This document shows, piece after piece, positions 15,074 through 24,089 of a stretch of DNA of 64,000 bases (positions are counted from its first letter, which is position 1; every line of letters starts with the position of its first letter). Both the position numbers and the translations under genes were made by a program. The notes beneath the pieces were generated by a model, which saw only the letters and a list, made by a program, of their open reading frames with translations, was not told the origin of the DNA and did not search any database. This DNA is from an uncultured Spirochaetales bacterium (GTDB lineage Bacteria; Spirochaetota; Spirochaetia; Sphaerochaetales; Sphaerochaetaceae): the NCBI GenBank assembly GCA_949300325.1, contig CASGDQ010000021.1, forward strand, positions 1 through 64,000. Direction: 5' to 3'.

Positions 15074-15859
15074 ATGGAGGATAAGAAAAAGACAATCGAG
15101 GAAAGGGCCAGAAAAGAACCTGTTTTATTTTCCGTATATATAATTCTGCGGTTGCTTGTCGTGTTTGTGATGATCGCCCAGTTTGCAAATGGGCATTATA
15201 AGAATGTCTTTCTGTGCTTGCTGACTTTATTGGTGTTCATGATGCCTTCTTTGATAGAAAAACGCTTGAAAATCGATATACCGAATACTCTTGAGGTCAT
15301 CATAATAATCTTTGTTTTCTCAGCTGAAATACTTGGAGAGATAAGCGCCTACTATCAGAGGTACACGCATTGGGATACCGCGCTGCATGTCATCACGGGG
15401 TTCCTTGCCGCCGCTGTAGGATTTTCTTTAGTCGAGGTTTTGAACCGCAATTCGAAGAATATCAGCCTTTCTCCTTTTTATCTTTCGTTCGTAGCCTTCT
15501 GCTTTTCCATGACCATTGCGGTGATGTGGGAATTTCTGGAGTTTTCCTTGGACATGTTTTTCGGTATGGATACGCAAAAGGATTTTGTCATACACACCAT
15601 AAACACTATTGCATTGGACAAGTCAATGACTAATACTGTAGTAAGCATAAAAGATATAGACAGCGTTGTTGTGAACGGCGTGGATCTCGGCCTAGGCGGA
15701 TACCTCGATATCGGATTGATAGATACAATGAAGGATATGGCGGTATCTTTTGTCGGTGCTGTGGTCTTCTCCACCTTCGGCTATTTCTATGTCAAAGGCA
15801 ATTTCAAAGGCAAATTTGCAAAAAGGTTTATTCCTACAAGAATGAAAGAAGAGGAGTAG
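15074..15859 (+). CDS. Multi-pass membrane protein, DUF2238/YjdF-like
   Basis: 261 residues, about six or seven hydrophobic segments. The middle holds HWDTALHVITGFLAAAVG and VMWEFLEFSLDMFFGMDTQ, resembling the conserved Asp/His and Trp-Glu motifs of DUF2238 (YjdF-like) inner-membrane proteins. The role of that family is unknown. A charged N-terminus (MEDKKKTIEERARKE) and a basic C-terminus point to the cytoplasm. It is followed after two bases by an outer-membrane protein gene, so the two are co-transcribed and probably act together in the envelope. Confidence 0.6.
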   Translation: MEDKKKTIEERARKEPVLFSVYIILRLLVVFVMIAQFANGHYKNVFLCLLTLLVFMMPSLIEKRLKIDIPNTLEVIIIIFVFSAEILGEISAYYQRYTHWDTALHVITGFLAAAVGFSLVEVLNRNSKNISLSPFYLSFVAFCFSMTIAVMWEFLEFSLDMFFGMDTQKDFVIHTINTIALDKSMTNTVVSIKDIDSVVVNGVDLGLGGYLDIGLIDTMKDMAVSFVGAVVFSTFGYFYVKGNFKGKFAKRFIPTRMKEEE

Positions 15860-15861
15860 TT

Positions 15862-16857
15862 ATGATAAGAAAGTTCTTATTGGTGCTGCTGATTCCTGTT
15901 TTGGCCGCAACCGGGCTTTACGCTGCAACCTGGTATTGGACCAGCCCATATGAAAATGTGACGACATATCGTTATCAATTGGATTCCGAGGTCGGCAGGT
16001 GGACATACCTGGACGGCTCGATAACCTCGGTCACTCTGGATGTTCCGGATGATTCGGTCCTTTATGTGCAGCTGTCCTTGGATGGGGGAAGATCCTGGAG
16101 CCCCTCGGGGAAAGCCATGTATAAGCCTGAGAGCAATAATCTCATGGCTCCTTCTGCTTCCGTTGTTTATGATGAGGATTTGGAGTTGATCCCGGATGAG
16201 GATGAATTGGAATTATTTTTTGATGAAGAGGAGATCCTGGAGGATGCAGGCGCAGAGCCGAATGCCAGCGTACAGGAGGAATTTGCTGAGCCTGTTAAGG
16301 CCGTGCGGCCGTTTGATTTTAATTTCGGCATCGGCATTGGCGCTGAAATAATACCTTATACAGGGCGCACGGATGTCAATCCGCTTACTACTGTCAACAT
16401 TGATTTTGAAAACATTGCAAGCTCAGGAAAGGTCTTCGGTCTGGATCTGCTCCTTTCTGTCAATATGTATTTGGAACCTGCCGGCGGAAATTTTCTGGAT
16501 ATGTTCATCAATCCTCAGGCAGGGCTCGAATGGTATAAGTGGAATTCTTACAATAAGAGATATTCCGCCGATGCAATGCTTGGCTTTGACTTCCTTTTGG
16601 GCTCGACAGATATAAATATCGCGCTTGGCGGAGGAATGGCTATGTTCATGACCCAGAACCATCCGGTATTGTTCACTTTCCAGGATTATTCTTTCAATGC
16701 ATATGCCGCCGCTTCCTTCAGCCTTGATAAATATATCGGATCGGTATTTCATATCGGCCTTGGATATAAGTTCAAATATACCTTTGCAAAGGAAGATATT
16801 TTGAAGAACAGCGAGATGACCCATGATGTGGTTTTGAAGCTGGGCTTCACGTTCTAG
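15862..16857 (+). CDS. Predicted outer-membrane beta-barrel protein
   Basis: 331 residues. Signal peptide about 1-21 (FLLVLLIPVLAATGLYA). Residues about 22-90 form a small domain with WTYLDGSITSVTLDVPDD and SLDGGRSWSPSG, which looks like a beta-sandwich. Residues about 100-145 are a strongly acidic linker (runs of Asp/Glu). From about 150 on there are alternating, Gly- and aromatic-rich strands, ending in KLGFTF. A terminal Phe is the barrel-assembly signal of outer-membrane proteins. Function unknown. Co-transcribed with the membrane protein upstream. Confidence 0.65.
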   Translation: MIRKFLLVLLIPVLAATGLYAATWYWTSPYENVTTYRYQLDSEVGRWTYLDGSITSVTLDVPDDSVLYVQLSLDGGRSWSPSGKAMYKPESNNLMAPSASVVYDEDLELIPDEDELELFFDEEEILEDAGAEPNASVQEEFAEPVKAVRPFDFNFGIGIGAEIIPYTGRTDVNPLTTVNIDFENIASSGKVFGLDLLLSVNMYLEPAGGNFLDMFINPQAGLEWYKWNSYNKRYSADAMLGFDFLLGSTDINIALGGGMAMFMTQNHPVLFTFQDYSFNAYAAASFSLDKYIGSVFHIGLGYKFKYTFAKEDILKNSEMTHDVVLKLGFTF

Positions 16858-16884
16858 CTCTTTTTTCCAATAGGCTTTAATGCA

Positions 16885-16910
16885 ATAAAGCGGGGAACTC
16901 CCCGCTTTAT
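16885..16910. terminator. Bidirectional terminator
   Basis: Stem AAAGCGGGG (16887-16895) with CCCCGCTTT (16900-16908), loop AACT, between the convergent barrel gene and metK. A/T on both sides gives a short U tail in either direction. Confidence 0.8.
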
Positions 16911-16913
16911 GTT

Positions 16914-18062
16914 TCAAAGAAGCTTTTTCAGTTCCTTCAACAGGTTCTCATCGACCTTTTCCCAAGGGTAATCCTCAATTCCGAAATGGCCGCATCGCGC
17001 CGTTTTCAGATAAATCGGCGCTTTTAGCCCGAAATGCCTGATTATTTCATCAGGACGAAGGTCCACGTTGTCTAAAACGCAGTTGAGGATCATCTGCTCC
17101 TCCACTTTTGAAGAGCCGAAGGTGTTGATATATAGCGATAATGGTTTTGCCACTCCGATGGCGTAGGCCACCTGCAGCTCGCATTCGTCTGCAAGTTTTG
17201 CCTTTACAATCGTTTTTGCGATATTGCGCAGCGCATAAGCTGCCGACCTGTCGACTTTCGATGGATCCTTGCCGCTGAAGGCTCCGCCTCCGTGATGCGC
17301 ATAGCCCCCATATGTGTCTACGATGATCTTCCTGCCGGTGACGCCGGTATCTGCTGCGGGGCCTCCAAGCACAAAACGGCCTGTGGGGTTGATAAAGATT
17401 TTCGTATCAGCGTCCATGAGCTTTTTGCCGATGACAGGTGTGATGACATTGTCCATTATGTCCTTGCGGATTTTTTCCAGATCCAGATCATCATGCTGGG
17501 CAGAGACAACGATTGCTTCTATCCTCTTTGCTTTTTTCCCATCGTATTCGACCGTCACCTGGCTTTTCCCATCAGGCCTCAGGTAGTCCAGCATTCCTGA
17601 CTCCCTTACTTCTGTAAGCCTTGCGGTCAATCTTCGCGCCAGAGTGTGGGCAAGAGGCATGAGCTCTTCTGTCTCGTTGCAGGCATAACCGAACATCATT
17701 CCCTGGTCTCCCGCTCCAGAAGAAGATGAATCATCATAGGATCTGTCGACCCCCTGGCTTATATCCGGGCTTTGGCTATGTATGGAACATGTTATTGAAG
17801 CCTTGTCCGTAAAGCCGTATTCTTCCTTGGTATATCCTATCTCGCGGATCACCTTTCTGGCGGTTTCAATATAATCGACAGCTGCTTTGCTGGTCACTTC
17901 TCCCATTATATGCACAGCTCCAGGCTCTGCTGCTACCTCGCAAGCTACGCGCGACGAGGCATCTTTTTCAAGCAATGCATCCAGTATCCCGTCTGCAATC
18001 TGGTCGCAGACCTTGTCAGGATGGCCTTTTGTTACCGATTCTGAAGTAAAGAATCTCTCCAT
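16914..18062 (-). CDS. metK: S-adenosylmethionine synthetase
   Basis: 382 residues, the usual length. Motifs: ESVTKGHPDKVCDQIADG (ATP/Met binding at the N-terminus), GAGDQGMMFGYA, GGPAADTGVTGRKIIVDTYG and GGGAFSGKDPSKVDRSAAYA. The enzyme makes SAM from Met and ATP in the cytoplasm and supplies the methylases encoded in this window (rsmI and the TrmH-like protein). GAGGAG lies before the ATG. No SAM riboswitch fold is visible in the short leader. Confidence 0.97.
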   Translation of the reverse strand: MERFFTSESVTKGHPDKVCDQIADGILDALLEKDASSRVACEVAAEPGAVHIMGEVTSKAAVDYIETARKVIREIGYTKEEYGFTDKASITCSIHSQSPDISQGVDRSYDDSSSSGAGDQGMMFGYACNETEELMPLAHTLARRLTARLTEVRESGMLDYLRPDGKSQVTVEYDGKKAKRIEAIVVSAQHDDLDLEKIRKDIMDNVITPVIGKKLMDADTKIFINPTGRFVLGGPAADTGVTGRKIIVDTYGGYAHHGGGAFSGKDPSKVDRSAAYALRNIAKTIVKAKLADECELQVAYAIGVAKPLSLYINTFGSSKVEEQMILNCVLDNVDLRPDEIIRHFGLKAPIYLKTARCGHFGIEDYPWEKVDENLLKELKKLL

Positions 18063-18199
18063 GATTTTCTCCTCGGCCTACAGGATAGCATGTTGTTGCC
18101 GCTAATTACCAGAAAATCGGAAGAAAACCCCGTTTGGAATGCAAAATTAAACATCCGTCCGTTATTGAACTTCTGCGTTCATGGGAGTATCATTTGTGC

Positions 18200-19405
18200 A
18201 TGCTTACATTAGACACTGTTTATCAGGCGGCTTTTGCGCTTAAAGCCGTCGCACGCTGTACCGATCTCATAAGAGCTCCCCGGATGTTCCCGGATGAAGA
18301 GGTTTACCTTAAGACCGAAAACCTGCAGGTTACCGGTTCTTTCAAATTGCGCGGCGCTTATTACAAGATGAGCAAGCTTACCGAAGAGCAGAAACGCAAG
18401 GGTGTAGTCGCATGTTCTGCAGGAAACCATGCCCAAGGGGTTGCCCTTGCTGCACAAAGGCAGGGAATAAACGCCTTGATCTGCATTCCTGAAGGCGCGC
18501 CGATCTCAAAGGTCGAGGCAACTAGAAGCCTTGGTGCGGAAGTCGAGCTTGTTAAGGGTGTTTATGATGATGCCTATAACAGGGCCGTGGCTATCTGCAA
18601 GGAAACCGGAAAGACGATGATTCATCCTTTTAACGATGAAGATGTCATCGCCGGCCAGGGAACAATAGGCCTTGAGATCCTTCAGCAGCTTCCAGATGTG
18701 GATGCGGTTATAGTTCCAGTCGGCGGAGGCGGTCTTATCGCCGGTCTTGCCTATACGATGAAAACACTGAAACCGACTGTCAAGGTCTATGGTGTCCAGG
18801 CTGCAGGAGCCGCATCGATGGTGCATTCTTTGGAATTGCATAAGGTCGACAGCCTTGATAGCGTCTCGACTGTAAGCGACGGCATAGCGGTCAAATGTCC
18901 AGGAGACCTCACTTATTCATATACTGAAAAATATGTGGACAAGGTCGTTACTGTCACCGATGACGAGGTGGCCTGCGCCATACTCTCCCTGATGGAAAGC
19001 CAGAAGCTTGTTGCCGAAGGGGCAGGAGCCGTAGCAGTAGCGGCTGCCATGTTCGGCAAGGTGGATATAAAAGGCAAGAAAGTGGTATGCCTCGTCTCCG
19101 GTGGAAACATCGATGTGACCATCCTGTCGAGAGTCATAAACAGGGCTCTGCTCCGTCAAGGCCGGTATGCAGATTTCACCGTTGCTCTCGCCGATAAGCC
19201 TGGCCAGCTTGTGGAAGTGGCTTCCGTTATAGCAAAGCATGGCGCCAATGTCGTCGGAGTGTATCATGAGAGGGGCGGATCCGATACTGATCTCAATTCC
19301 TGCACTCTCCGCGTGTGCATCGAGACAAGGGATCACAATCATGTGAGGGAGATAAAGAAAGCGCTTGCCGCTGCTGGCTACAAGATCGTTGCGGAGCTTG
19401 TTTGA
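18200..19405 (+). CDS. ilvA: Threonine ammonia-lyase (threonine dehydratase)
   Basis: 401 residues from the ATG at 18200; a TTG at 18194 has better spacing from GGGAG (18183-18187) and cannot be excluded. The PLP lysine lies in VTGSFKLRGAYYKM, with SAGNHAQGVALAAQ and VPVGGGGLIAGLAY for phosphate and cofactor binding. Residues from about 325 form an ACT domain (DKPGQLVEVASVIAKHGANV). This layout (one ACT domain, about 400 residues) fits the TdcB/IlvA class 2 enzymes. It deaminates Thr to 2-oxobutyrate. Followed with a one-base overlap by a HAD gene and then a TetR regulator. Confidence 0.9.
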   Translation: MLTLDTVYQAAFALKAVARCTDLIRAPRMFPDEEVYLKTENLQVTGSFKLRGAYYKMSKLTEEQKRKGVVACSAGNHAQGVALAAQRQGINALICIPEGAPISKVEATRSLGAEVELVKGVYDDAYNRAVAICKETGKTMIHPFNDEDVIAGQGTIGLEILQQLPDVDAVIVPVGGGGLIAGLAYTMKTLKPTVKVYGVQAAGAASMVHSLELHKVDSLDSVSTVSDGIAVKCPGDLTYSYTEKYVDKVVTVTDDEVACAILSLMESQKLVAEGAGAVAVAAAMFGKVDIKGKKVVCLVSGGNIDVTILSRVINRALLRQGRYADFTVALADKPGQLVEVASVIAKHGANVVGVYHERGGSDTDLNSCTLRVCIETRDHNHVREIKKALAAAGYKIVAELV

Positions 19406-20232
19406 TGAAGTGTTTTTTTCTTGATATCGACGGAACTCTGCTTCCATTCGGAAAGCCTGCTCCAAGAAGCGCTGTAATCTCCCTCAAAGCAGCCCAAGCC
19501 CTCGGATGCAGGATTTTCATCGCAACCGGAAGGAGCCGGGCCGAGCTTCCGGATTTGTCCTTTTTGGATTTTGATGGCTTCATATGTTCTGCGGGTGCGA
19601 GCGTGGATGTCGAAGGGGAGTGCATACGGGATCTGTATATACCTGATGCAGATTATGCGCGCCTTTCTGAATATTTATCAGCGCATGGGCTTCATACTCT
19701 TGTCCAGACGGCCGAGGGTACGTACATGTCTCAGGAGGCCCGTGATCTTTTTTATGAGTATTTCATGAAATATATCGGGCGCATTGTAGCTTTGAATGGG
19801 CTGATAATAGGCGACGTCCCTTCCGGGGCCAAGGTCAAGAAGCTTCTTTTCCTGTCCCCTGAGGGCGGCTGGGGAGTAAGCAGGGTAAAGCAGGATATAG
19901 AGCCCGGATTCACTCTTGTCCCCAACACGGTCGGGCTTCCTTATGAGCTGATGGCGGAGATCGTCATGGCTGGCGTCGATAAGGCGGACGGGGTAAAAGC
20001 GGTGCTCGATCATTATGGATTGGAAAGAGAAGACGGGGTTGCCATCGGCGATGGTGCAAATGATATCGGGATGATAACTTATGCCGGTACAGGCATTGCG
20101 ATGGGAAATGCCTGCAATGAGCTGAAAGAGGCGGCTGATTTTGTCACTAGCGACATAGAGGACGATGGCATCAGGAATGCCATATTCCACGTTCTGGGAG
20201 GTTCTTGTGGAGGAAGCAAGGAAGAAGGCTGA
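19405..20232 (+). CDS. HAD-superfamily (Cof-type) phosphatase
   Basis: 275 residues from the ATG at 19405, whose A is also the last base of the ilvA stop. Motif I is FLDIDGTLLPFG, motif II is IATGRSRAEL and motifs III/IV are at GDGANDIGMI near the C-terminus, with a Cof-type cap between. Such enzymes dephosphorylate sugar phosphates or pyridoxal phosphate in the cytoplasm. Substrate not evident. Second gene of the ilvA-HAD-TetR operon. Confidence 0.85.
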   Translation: MKCFFLDIDGTLLPFGKPAPRSAVISLKAAQALGCRIFIATGRSRAELPDLSFLDFDGFICSAGASVDVEGECIRDLYIPDADYARLSEYLSAHGLHTLVQTAEGTYMSQEARDLFYEYFMKYIGRIVALNGLIIGDVPSGAKVKKLLFLSPEGGWGVSRVKQDIEPGFTLVPNTVGLPYELMAEIVMAGVDKADGVKAVLDHYGLEREDGVAIGDGANDIGMITYAGTGIAMGNACNELKEAADFVTSDIEDDGIRNAIFHVLGGSCGGSKEEG

Positions 20233-20827
20233 ATACAGGAGCAGCTTGCGCAGCAAGGCTCTCATCAAGAGAGCTTTGCTGGAGCTGATGCAGGAAAAGA
20301 AATTCGAGAAGATCACCGTAAGCGACATAGTCCGTGTCGCAGATATAAACCGCGGCACTTTTTATGCACATTTTAAAAGTCCCAGGGATGTCTTCAATAA
20401 GATACAGGAGAACATGTTCACCGATCTTCTCGGAACACTTGAGACATTTCCTGTCGATTTTGTCATCTCCAATCCCAGGCCTGTGCTCGAGGCGGCCTCC
20501 AATTTCCTTTTGGCTGACATAACGTATTACAAAATGCTTTTCAACATAAGCGACACTCCTGAATTCATAAACCGGAATAAGACAAAGCTGTTTGACTATT
20601 TCATGAGGTCCTCGGCTGCCGGGATGATGGATAATGTGGGGAGGAAGGCGGAATTCATAGCCATCCTTGATTTCTGGATCAGCGCTACATTGACTTTATA
20701 CATCGATTCGATATTGGGGCGCATACCGCTTACATTGGACCAGCTTCCTGATTTCTGCTCCAAGATGATGTCCCTTTCATCCATCACTTGGCTGGATGTT
20801 TTCCAGGAGCCGTCTTTTAAAGTGTAA
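20207..20827 (+). CDS. TetR-family transcriptional regulator
   Basis: 206 residues from the GTG at 20207, chosen because GGGAGG lies five bases upstream; it overlaps the HAD gene by 26 bases. The N-terminal HTH (about 15-60) shows RALLELMQEKKFEKITVSDI and INRGTFYAHFKSP, the TetR recognition core. The C-terminal part resembles TetR_C_7-like domains of DhaS-type proteins. Probably regulates its own operon (ilvA-HAD-tetR) or a distant target; no operator was identified. Confidence 0.85.
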   Translation: MEEARKKAEYRSSLRSKALIKRALLELMQEKKFEKITVSDIVRVADINRGTFYAHFKSPRDVFNKIQENMFTDLLGTLETFPVDFVISNPRPVLEAASNFLLADITYYKMLFNISDTPEFINRNKTKLFDYFMRSSAAGMMDNVGRKAEFIAILDFWISATLTLYIDSILGRIPLTLDQLPDFCSKMMSLSSITWLDVFQEPSFKV

Positions 20828-20831
20828 TATC

Positions 20832-21710
20832 TTACTGAAATGTCGTCCTGCACATGTTGATGAAGAGCTGCAATGCAGGGCTCAGATGCTTGTTCTTGTG
20901 GAATACTATGTGGTTTTCACGTGAAAAATCGGCATCTGATATCTCCCTGATTATCACATTTTTTCTATTCCTGTCTATCTGGACAAGCTCTTTCGGCAGT
21001 ATGGATGCTCCGATATTGCACGAAACTGCTTTGATTATCGCCTGGGTGCTTGTGCTCTCCCATGCGGGATCTATTATCATGCCATGTATGCTGAATATGG
21101 TATCGACCAATGTCCGTCCCACGCTCCCTTTTTCCCTTAGTATCAGTTTTTCCTTGAAAATATCCTTGAGCGTTATCTCTTCTTTCATTGAAAGCGGATT
21201 GCCTTTTCCCACTACAAGCACGAGATGATCCTTTCTGAAGGGGATGGTTATCAGCTGATCGTCGTATGATGTCCCTTCTATCAGCGCCAGATCAAGGACA
21301 TTGTCATAAAGATCGTTTTTCAATTGCTGTCCGTTGGTGATCTTCACCTTGATATCCAGTTTCGGCTTTATTTCCTGGAATTTCTGTATAAGGGAGGGGA
21401 GTATGATGTTGCCGAGCGTGATGCTGGCTCCGATTTTGATTTTTCCGGAATCATCCCAGTTCAGCAGCTCCTTATCGAGCATGTTCAGCGATTCGATTAT
21501 GTGCACTGCCCGTGAATAAAGCTGGTCTGCGGCTTTGGTTCTGAAAAGATGCCGCTTGTATCTTTCAAAAAGCAATACGTCATAGTATTGCTCGAGCTCT
21601 TTTATCGCCCTTGTAACCGCCGGTTGCGTCATATTCAGGTTTTCTGATGCCTTTGTGATGCTTTCCTTCCGATACACTTCAATGAAGATTTCAAGATTTC
21701 GTAGTGTCAT
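20832..21710 (-). CDS. LysR-family transcriptional regulator
   Basis: 292 residues. Winged HTH at 1-60 (ITKASENLNMTQPAVTRAIK), substrate-binding domain from about 85. Divergent from the chromate-type transporter pair, the classic layout of a LysR regulator and its target. On the minus strand a TATAAT box lies seven bases before the ATG with no ribosome site, so its mRNA is likely leaderless. The inducer is unknown. Confidence 0.9.
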   Translation of the reverse strand: MTLRNLEIFIEVYRKESITKASENLNMTQPAVTRAIKELEQYYDVLLFERYKRHLFRTKAADQLYSRAVHIIESLNMLDKELLNWDDSGKIKIGASITLGNIILPSLIQKFQEIKPKLDIKVKITNGQQLKNDLYDNVLDLALIEGTSYDDQLITIPFRKDHLVLVVGKGNPLSMKEEITLKDIFKEKLILREKGSVGRTLVDTIFSIHGMIIDPAWESTSTQAIIKAVSCNIGASILPKELVQIDRNRKNVIIREISDADFSRENHIVFHKNKHLSPALQLFINMCRTTFQ

Positions 21711-21717
21711 ATTCCAT

Positions 21718-21723
21718 ATTATA
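21718..21723 (-). promoter_or_regulatory. -10 box of the LysR gene, leaderless type
   Basis: Consensus TATAAT on the minus strand, seven bases before the ATG at 21710; the -35 region is weak. The AT-rich, partly symmetric bases 21716-21765 are the likely LysR binding region for both directions. Confidence 0.45.
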
Positions 21724-21808
21724 TAATGAAATCGTTATTAAATTCATAAAAATATAGTATTTTACTTATGTTTTGACATCCGATACTCTCTTCTATGGAA
21801 GTAGAAAG

Positions 21809-22402
21809 ATGGTAAAAGGAAATAAGGCAAAGGTTCTTTGGAAGCTCTTCCTGACGACGCTCTACATAAGCGATTTCACGTTCGGAGGAGGTTTCGTGAT
21901 CATCATATTCATGAAGAAGAAATTCGTGGATGAGATCGGTTGGATCAGCGAACAGGAGATGCTGGATTATACTGCGTTGGCTCAAGCTTCTCCTGGTGCG
22001 ATCGCTGTCAATTCCGCAATCCTTGTGGGCTGGAAGGTAGCAGGTCTTGCCGGGATGCTGGTTGCTGTTTTGGGGACGATAATCCCACCGATGGTGATCC
22101 TTTCGGTGATCTCTGTATTCTATTCGGCATTCATCAACAACGTTTATGTCTCGCTCGTGCTCAAGGGAATGCAGTCCGGGGTGGCTGCCGTCATATTGAG
22201 CGTTGCGGCGAAAATGATCCTGCCGTCATTGAAAAAAGACGGGATCCTGCATGGGGCGATAATGCTTCTTGCCTTTTGCATGACATTTTTCTTCAAGATC
22301 AATGTCGTGTTCATAATCCTGATATGCGCCGTCATCGGATTGGGCACTCAAGCAATCCGCGTGCACTTAAGAAAAGGAGGTATGGAAAATGATTTATCTT
22401 GA
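21809..22402 (+). CDS. chrA: Chromate transporter, first half-size subunit
   Basis: 197 residues from the ATG at 21809 (GGAAG upstream). CHR-domain motifs: FTFGGGFVIIIFMKKKFVDE near the N-terminus and ALAQASPGAIAVNSAILVGW. Split CHR proteins work as pairs of inverted half-transporters in the inner membrane. Many export chromate or take up sulfate-like anions, but the natural substrate in anaerobes is uncertain. Overlaps the second half by 14 bases. Confidence 0.88.
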   Translation: MVKGNKAKVLWKLFLTTLYISDFTFGGGFVIIIFMKKKFVDEIGWISEQEMLDYTALAQASPGAIAVNSAILVGWKVAGLAGMLVAVLGTIIPPMVILSVISVFYSAFINNVYVSLVLKGMQSGVAAVILSVAAKMILPSLKKDGILHGAIMLLAFCMTFFFKINVVFIILICAVIGLGTQAIRVHLRKGGMENDLS

Positions 22403-22961
22403 ACTTATGGTCTCCTTCCTCCAGATCGGATTATTCAGCATCGGCGGGGGATATGCGGCCATACCTCTTATCCAAAACGAGGTGGTGATGAATCGTGCGT
22501 GGCTTTCGATGAGCGAATTCACCGATCTGATCACGATTGCAGAGATGACTCCCGGGCCGATAGCTGTCAACAGCGCGACCTTCGTCGGAACGAGGATTGC
22601 AGGCCCTCTGGGTGCTGTTGCAGCAACTTTCGGATGCATATTCCCCTCTCTTATAATCGTGAGCATCCTGTTTCATCTTTATTCGAAATATGGGCAGATG
22701 TCGGTGATGAAAAACATAATGGATGCCCTGCGTCCTGCCATAATCGCACTGATTTTCAGTGCAGGGCTTTCCATATTGGCTGTTTCTGCATTCAATTCTG
22801 GCGTGTTCGATCTGAAAGACATCAATTATATCGGTTGTGCTCTTTTTCTCGCTGCGCTTTTTGCTATAGGGAAGCTGAAACTTAATCCCATATGGGTGAT
22901 GGTTTCATGCGGATTCTTGAATTTGGCTGTTTACGGGCTTATGGAGGTGATGGGGTTATGA
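22389..22961 (+). CDS. chrA: Chromate transporter, second half-size subunit
   Basis: 190 residues. Start at 22389 with AAGGAGG inside the end of the first subunit gene. Motifs parallel the partner: FSIGGGYAAIPLIQNEVV, IAEMTPGPIAVNSATFVGTR, then about five membrane helices. Together the two halves make one transporter. Ends with a four-base overlap into a short soluble protein gene. Confidence 0.88.
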   Translation: MIYLELMVSFLQIGLFSIGGGYAAIPLIQNEVVMNRAWLSMSEFTDLITIAEMTPGPIAVNSATFVGTRIAGPLGAVAATFGCIFPSLIIVSILFHLYSKYGQMSVMKNIMDALRPAIIALIFSAGLSILAVSAFNSGVFDLKDINYIGCALFLAALFAIGKLKLNPIWVMVSCGFLNLAVYGLMEVMGL

Positions 22962-23413
22962 TCAGTTATAGGTTGCATCGCATAGGAAACAGGGTAAGGC
23001 TTGAAGATGGCGGCGTGGTATTGTATTTGGTGCGCATGACAAAGGACGGCATACATGTCTATGATAAAGAAGGGCAGGAGATGGGCTTTTTGAAGCTAGG
23101 GGAGAAAAAGCTCTGGCATTATTTCATAAATGGCAGCAAGAGGGATTGCAGCATTGCATTCGCTGAAGTGGAAACACTTCGTCCAGAGCGGCCTCTGTTT
23201 GCTGAGATGGAGTTGGACGATGGCCTCATCGAAGTAAAAAATGATAAGAATGGAGAAATATTCTTGTATAAGGATACTGTTATTGGGTCAATAAAAAACT
23301 TATATTCCATTTATTCCATATTGAGCATAGAGGATGAATGCACTGTCCTGCTGCCTGTTCTGCTTGTTATGGCATACGCGATATACCTATCGGATGGATT
23401 GATTGTCGTATAG
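22958..23413 (+). CDS. Hypothetical protein in the chromate-transporter operon
   Basis: 151 residues from the ATG at 22958 (ATGA overlap with the preceding stop). Mostly short beta-rich stretches (GGVVLYLVRMTKDGIHVYD, GQEMGFLKLGEKKLWHYF) and a hydrophobic segment near the end (about 130-147). The pattern recalls tubby/LURP-one-like barrels, but this is not secure. Translational coupling suggests a link with the transporter. Confidence 0.5.
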   Translation: MISYRLHRIGNRVRLEDGGVVLYLVRMTKDGIHVYDKEGQEMGFLKLGEKKLWHYFINGSKRDCSIAFAEVETLRPERPLFAEMELDDGLIEVKNDKNGEIFLYKDTVIGSIKNLYSIYSILSIEDECTVLLPVLLVMAYAIYLSDGLIVV

Positions 23414-23414
23414 T

Positions 23415-24089
23415 TCAGATTATGCAGCAGCAGAAACGGAAGAAGAGTAGGGAAAGGCAGCATTCAAGGAAGCCTGATGTGACTCCGTAATAGCTTCTTT
23501 GGCTCTGATATGCATTCCTTCGCTGTCTGAACTGCTCTGCATATTGGCTGTATTTCCTATTAGACGGATCCATGGACTCGGCCCTTCTTATATCGGCTTC
23601 CGCCTCGCTGATATTTCCGAGAGCGCTGTTGATAAGGAAGGAAACGAAGAACCACTCTGCATTCCTGTCGGAGCCCGGCATGCGCCTGAGTTCGTTCATG
23701 GCCCTTTGGAATTGCCTCATATTGTAAAGGGCCTTCGCTCTTTCTATCGAAGGTCCGCTGCCATAACGGGCATCGAAATCCCTCTGGTCGAATGATGAAT
23801 AGCCGAAGGATGAGAACCAGTCGAACGGATTTCCTTGATTCTGGTAATAGGAAGAGTTCCCGTATCCGCCGGATGAGTATGCGTTGGAAGATCCGGATGT
23901 GGAATAGCTCTTATGGTTGATCAGGATGTCGTAGGCCTCGTTGACCTTCTTCATCATCTCGGCGGCCTCTGGACTGTTGTTGTTAAGGTCCGGATGGTAT
24001 TTCTTAGCCATCTTTTTATAGGCTTTCTTTATTTCGTCGTCGCTCGCACCTTTTTCAAGGCCGAGAATCTTATACGGATCGTCAATCAT
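23415..24089 (-). CDS. J-domain protein with TPR-like C-terminal part
   Basis: 224 residues. J domain at 1-65 with the HPD motif at 32-34 ([10 protein letters not shown]). A Ser/Gly/Tyr-rich linker (about 60-105) follows, then a helical TPR-like segment (about 110-190: [40 protein letters not shown]), and a hydrophobic, Cys-rich tail [17 protein letters not shown]. It should recruit Hsp70 (DnaK), perhaps at the membrane. Third gene of the zinc-ribbon/DUF5685/DnaJ operon, with a four-base overlap. Confidence 0.85.
   Translation of the reverse strand: MIDDPYKILGLEKGASDDEIKKAYKKMAKKYHPDLNNNSPEAAEMMKKVNEAYDILINHKSYSTSGSSNAYSSGGYGNSSYYQNQGNPFDWFSSFGYSSFDQRDFDARYGSGPSIERAKALYNMRQFQRAMNELRRMPGSDRNAEWFFVSFLINSALGNISEAEADIRRAESMDPSNRKYSQYAEQFRQRRNAYQSQRSYYGVTSGFLECCLSLLFFRFCCCII

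Noticed and set aside
18063-18133. SAM riboswitch ahead of metK
   Set aside because: The region is too short and lacks the conserved SAM-I core and terminator.
21773-21778. TTGACA as -35 box of the chrA operon
   Set aside because: No acceptable -10 hexamer at 16-18 bases; the true promoter probably lies in the AT-rich part upstream.
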